DNA of 14,996 nt, from positions 1-14,996 of the forward strand of contig DATDCY010000347.1 of assembly GCA_036524115.1 (NCBI GenBank), in the 5' to 3' direction. This DNA comes from a bacterium (GTDB lineage Bacteria > JAUVQV01 > DATDCY01). The notes below the pieces were generated by a model. The model was not told the origin of the DNA. It was given only the letters and a program-made list of their open reading frames with translations, and ran no database searches. Numbering within the stretch: position 1 is the first letter of the stretch; the number at the start of each line of letters is the position of its first letter. Below, piece after piece: positions 13,493 to 14,996 of this stretch. A program made the translations under genes and the position numbers.

Positions 13493-13506
13493 GGCCCCGG
13501 CGCGCC
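13493..13506. repeat. 14-bp direct repeat, right copy
   Basis: Second copy of GGCCCCGGCGCGCC, ending one base before the stop codon of the sixA-like gene (13510-13508). TCGT precedes both copies, with a one-base length difference between TCGT and the repeat. See the left copy at 12903-12916. Confidence 0.5.
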
Positions 13507-13507
13507 G

Positions 13508-14002
13508 CTACCGGCGGGCCCGGGGGACCTCGTACCAGCGCAGCGTGCCGCACCCCGGGCGGACGCGGCCCCATGTGTCAACGGCGCAGTCGATCGCGAC
13601 CACGGCGCACGTCGGCAGCTCCTCCGCGAAGCGCCGCACGAGCGCCTGCGCCAGCTCCGTGACGCCGGGGTTGTGGGCGACGAGCAGCAGCGCGCGCGCC
13701 CCGTCGTCCGCCTCCTGCAGCAACTCCAGCAGGGTGTCGGCGTCGGCCAGGTACGCCCGCTTCTCGGGGCGGATATCGTCCCACGGGAAGTCCAGCTCGC
13801 GGGCGACGATCCGCGCCGTCTCGAGCGCGCGGCGCGCCGGGCTGGCCAGGACGGCATCGGGGTGCGTCCCGCGCAGCGCCAGGACGCGCCCGGCCTCGGC
13901 CGCATCGGCCCTGCCGCGCGGCGCGAGCGGCCGCTCGAAGTCGCCCCCGCGCCCCGACTCCTTCTCGGCCTTGGCGTGCCGCAGGACCAGGAGCCGTTTC
14001 AC
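13508..14002 (-). CDS. sixA: SixA-like phosphohistidine phosphatase
   Basis: This 164-residue protein, close to E. coli SixA (161), belongs to the histidine phosphatase (phosphoglycerate-mutase-like) superfamily. The nucleophile is His9 in LVLRHAKAE with Arg8 beside it, Arg57 lies in SPARRALETA, and the second histidine, His110, in LLLVAHNPG. The lack of long insertions fits SixA rather than larger mutases. E. coli SixA dephosphorylates phosphohistidine proteins, including NPr of the nitrogen phosphotransferase system; the target here is unknown. GTG 14002-14000 is chosen: GGAGGGG (14015-14009) is six bases upstream, and the start overlaps the Nudix stop as GTGA. The context (CYTH, Nudix, SixA) suggests work on phosphorylated small molecules or the phosphate economy. 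It is the last gene of the operon. Confidence 0.88.
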   Translation of the reverse strand: MKRLLVLRHAKAEKESGRGGDFERPLAPRGRADAAEAGRVLALRGTHPDAVLASPARRALETARIVARELDFPWDDIRPEKRAYLADADTLLELLQEADDGARALLLVAHNPGVTELAQALVRRFAEELPTCAVVAIDCAVDTWGRVRPGCGTLRWYEVPRARR

Positions 14003-14427
14003 CGCCGGCCCCTCCGCCGCAGCGCGTCGAGGACGATCCCGGCGAGGACCCCGTGCCCGAGGCGCCGGGCCGCCGCGGTCGGCGAGAACCACCGCCGCCG
14101 GCGCACGTGGGCCTCGGGCCAGGAGCGGTGCAGGCGCTCGACGTCGAGGCGGTAGACGAGGACCGTGCACACGCCCTGCCACTTCTCGTAGCGGTAGCGC
14201 CCGAGCATGCGCCGCGACACGCGCCCGGTGACGCCGGCCTCCTCCCACGCCTCCTTCGCGGCGGAGCGGGCGGGGGAGTGGCCCTTCTCGACGATCCCCT
14301 TGGGAATGACCCAGCGCTTGCCGCCGCTGCTGGTCACGAGCAGGACCCGCGGCTCGTCACCAGCGTAGCGCACCGCGAGCACGCCGGACTGGCGGTACCA
14401 CGACGCGGGCTTGCGACCGCCCTTCAC
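13999..14427 (-). CDS. Nudix hydrolase
   Basis: This 142-residue Nudix protein would hydrolyse a nucleoside diphosphate linked to another group, a diadenosine polyphosphate or an inositol/polyphosphate-type substrate. The Nudix box runs from Gly44: G-IVEKG-H-SPARSAA-KEAWEEAGV. The metal-binding Glu59, Glu62 and Glu63 are present, but the first Glu of GX5EX7REUXEEXGU is His50 and the Arg is Lys58. KEAxEEAGV variants are common in a subfamily I recall near diphosphoinositol polyphosphate phosphatase-like proteins. WVIPKG (39-44) and a basic C-terminal tail also fit that group. GTG 14427-14425 overlaps the CYTH stop as GTGA. In mycobacterial MutT1 a Nudix domain is fused to a histidine phosphatase domain; here the two are separate, overlapping genes in the same order. 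Confidence 0.9.
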   Translation of the reverse strand: MKGGRKPASWYRQSGVLAVRYAGDEPRVLLVTSSGGKRWVIPKGIVEKGHSPARSAAKEAWEEAGVTGRVSRRMLGRYRYEKWQGVCTVLVYRLDVERLHRSWPEAHVRRRRWFSPTAAARRLGHGVLAGIVLDALRRRGRR

Positions 14428-14906
14428 GGCCGCCCCCAGCGGGAGTAGGGGGCGCGGGCGAGCGCCGCGTTCGTGTAGCGCGGGTCGTCCGTGACCTCGG
14501 CGCCGACCCAGGCGGGCAGCGCCACCGCGGCGTCGACGGCCTCGATCTCCACCTCGGCGACGACCAGCGGCGCGTTCGCGCCGGAGAAGACGTCGACCTC
14601 CCAGGTGCGGCCCGCGAACCCGACGTGGTGGCGGACCTTCTCGACGGTGCCGCCGGCGCAGAGGCGCTCGAGGATCTCCGCCGCGTCGGCGGGTGGTATC
14701 GGATACTCGTACTCGTCGCGCGCGGCGCCGGCCGCGGGGCCCTTGACGGTGAGGAAGGCCCGCCCGCCGCCGAGGCGCACGCGAACCGTGCAGGCGGCGT
14801 CGGCCCCCGCCGAGAGATAGCCCTGGCGGTACGCGACGCCGGCGTCGGCGCCGGCACGCCAGTCGTCGCCGGTCACCAGGAACTTCCGTTCGATCTCCTT
14901 AGCCAT
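14424..14906 (-). CDS. CYTH-domain triphosphate tunnel metalloenzyme
   Basis: This 160-residue protein is a single CYTH domain. The defining ExExK motif is Glu4-Ile-Glu6-Arg-Lys8. It is followed by YRQGYLS (26-32), RVR (42-44), a tunnel lysine at 55 (LTVKGP), EYEYPI (65-70), a tunnel arginine near 92, EVDVF (103-107), AEVEIE (117-122) and DDPRYTN (140-146). Small stand-alone bacterial CYTH proteins of this length are usually inorganic tripolyphosphatases; thiamine triphosphatase or class IV adenylate cyclase activity is less likely but not excluded. ATG 14906-14904 has GGAGG five bases upstream (14916-14912). It leads the coupled run into Nudix and SixA. No CHAD domain, a frequent partner, is fused or visible here. 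Confidence 0.92.
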   Translation of the reverse strand: MAKEIERKFLVTGDDWRAGADAGVAYRQGYLSAGADAACTVRVRLGGGRAFLTVKGPAAGAARDEYEYPIPPADAAEILERLCAGGTVEKVRHHVGFAGRTWEVDVFSGANAPLVVAEVEIEAVDAAVALPAWVGAEVTDDPRYTNAALARAPYSRWGRP

Positions 14907-14996
14907 CGCCCCCTCCGTCGCCCTCGCTCTCGCGCGCGCCGCCGCCCGGAGGCTGCGCGCCGCGCGCGCCGGCCGCCGCGTGCCGGAGCATCCGTT
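14899..14996 (-). CDS. C-terminal tail of an upstream minus-strand gene (partial)
   Basis: From the right edge one minus-strand frame is open to TAA at 14901-14899, which overlaps the CYTH start by eight bases. It encodes a disordered-looking tail (RMLRHAAAGARG, then Gly/Asp/Glu-rich, ending GDGGGDG). Third positions are nearly all G or C and the overlap continues the pattern of coupled genes. A second frame is also open over this short stretch, so the call is tentative, and no family can be assigned. Confidence 0.4.
   Translation of the reverse strand, partial: RMLRHAAAGARGAQPPGGGARESEGDGGGDG

Noticed and set aside
11777-14155. 792-codon plus-strand frame through clpX, the lipoprotein and sixA
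   Set aside because: Out-of-frame shadow of clpX followed by antisense of three minus-strand genes; no coherent domain.

Overview
This is a very GC-rich bacterial window (G/C at most third codon positions). It suggests a Gram-negative, deltaproteobacterium-like (Desulfobacterota-type) organism. The grounds are a lipobox lipoprotein, Shine-Dalgarno-led genes with several GTG starts, a tRNA-His/Lys/Leu run directly upstream of tig-clpP-clpX, and several TMTC-like membrane glycosyltransferases with TPR tails. The taxon is an inference; no 16S or marker phylogeny is possible here.

Layout. 1-1577: the 3' tail of an unidentified gene, then a secreted two-domain protein of unknown function with a CRP-like site upstream. 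1578-1923: a gene-free stretch holding a perfect 12-bp palindrome and a sigma70-like promoter. 1924-7250: three paralogous polytopic membrane proteins (GT-C/TMTC-like N-terminal half, TPR C-terminal half). The first is on + and is broken by a -1 frame change at a run of eight G. The other two form a translationally coupled minus-strand pair that converges on it. 7251-9184: a divergent promoter region and a hybrid sensor histidine kinase/response regulator. 9216-9692: a consensus promoter and tRNA-His(GTG), tRNA-Lys(CTT) and tRNA-Leu(TAG). 9750-12902: the protein-quality-control operon tig-clpP-clpX; lon, which often follows, is absent. 12917-13372: a small lipoprotein on the minus strand with its own promoter and a leader hairpin, in a segment bounded by a 14-bp direct repeat. 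13508-14996: a minus-strand operon reading upstream-gene tail > CYTH triphosphatase > Nudix hydrolase > SixA-like histidine phosphatase, with overlapping stop and start codons throughout.

How the genes work together. Trigger factor handles nascent chains and ClpXP degrades tagged or misfolded proteins. The CYTH, Nudix and SixA proteins all act on phosphate chains or phosphoryl groups and look like one co-translated housecleaning or polyphosphate-linked unit. The TMTC-like proteins are probably lipid-linked-sugar-dependent glycosyltransferases of the envelope, with unknown acceptors. No CRISPR array, insertion sequence, prophage or defence island was seen. The least explained items are the TMTC-like cluster with its G8 frameshift, the secreted two-domain protein, and the CYTH-Nudix-SixA operon.
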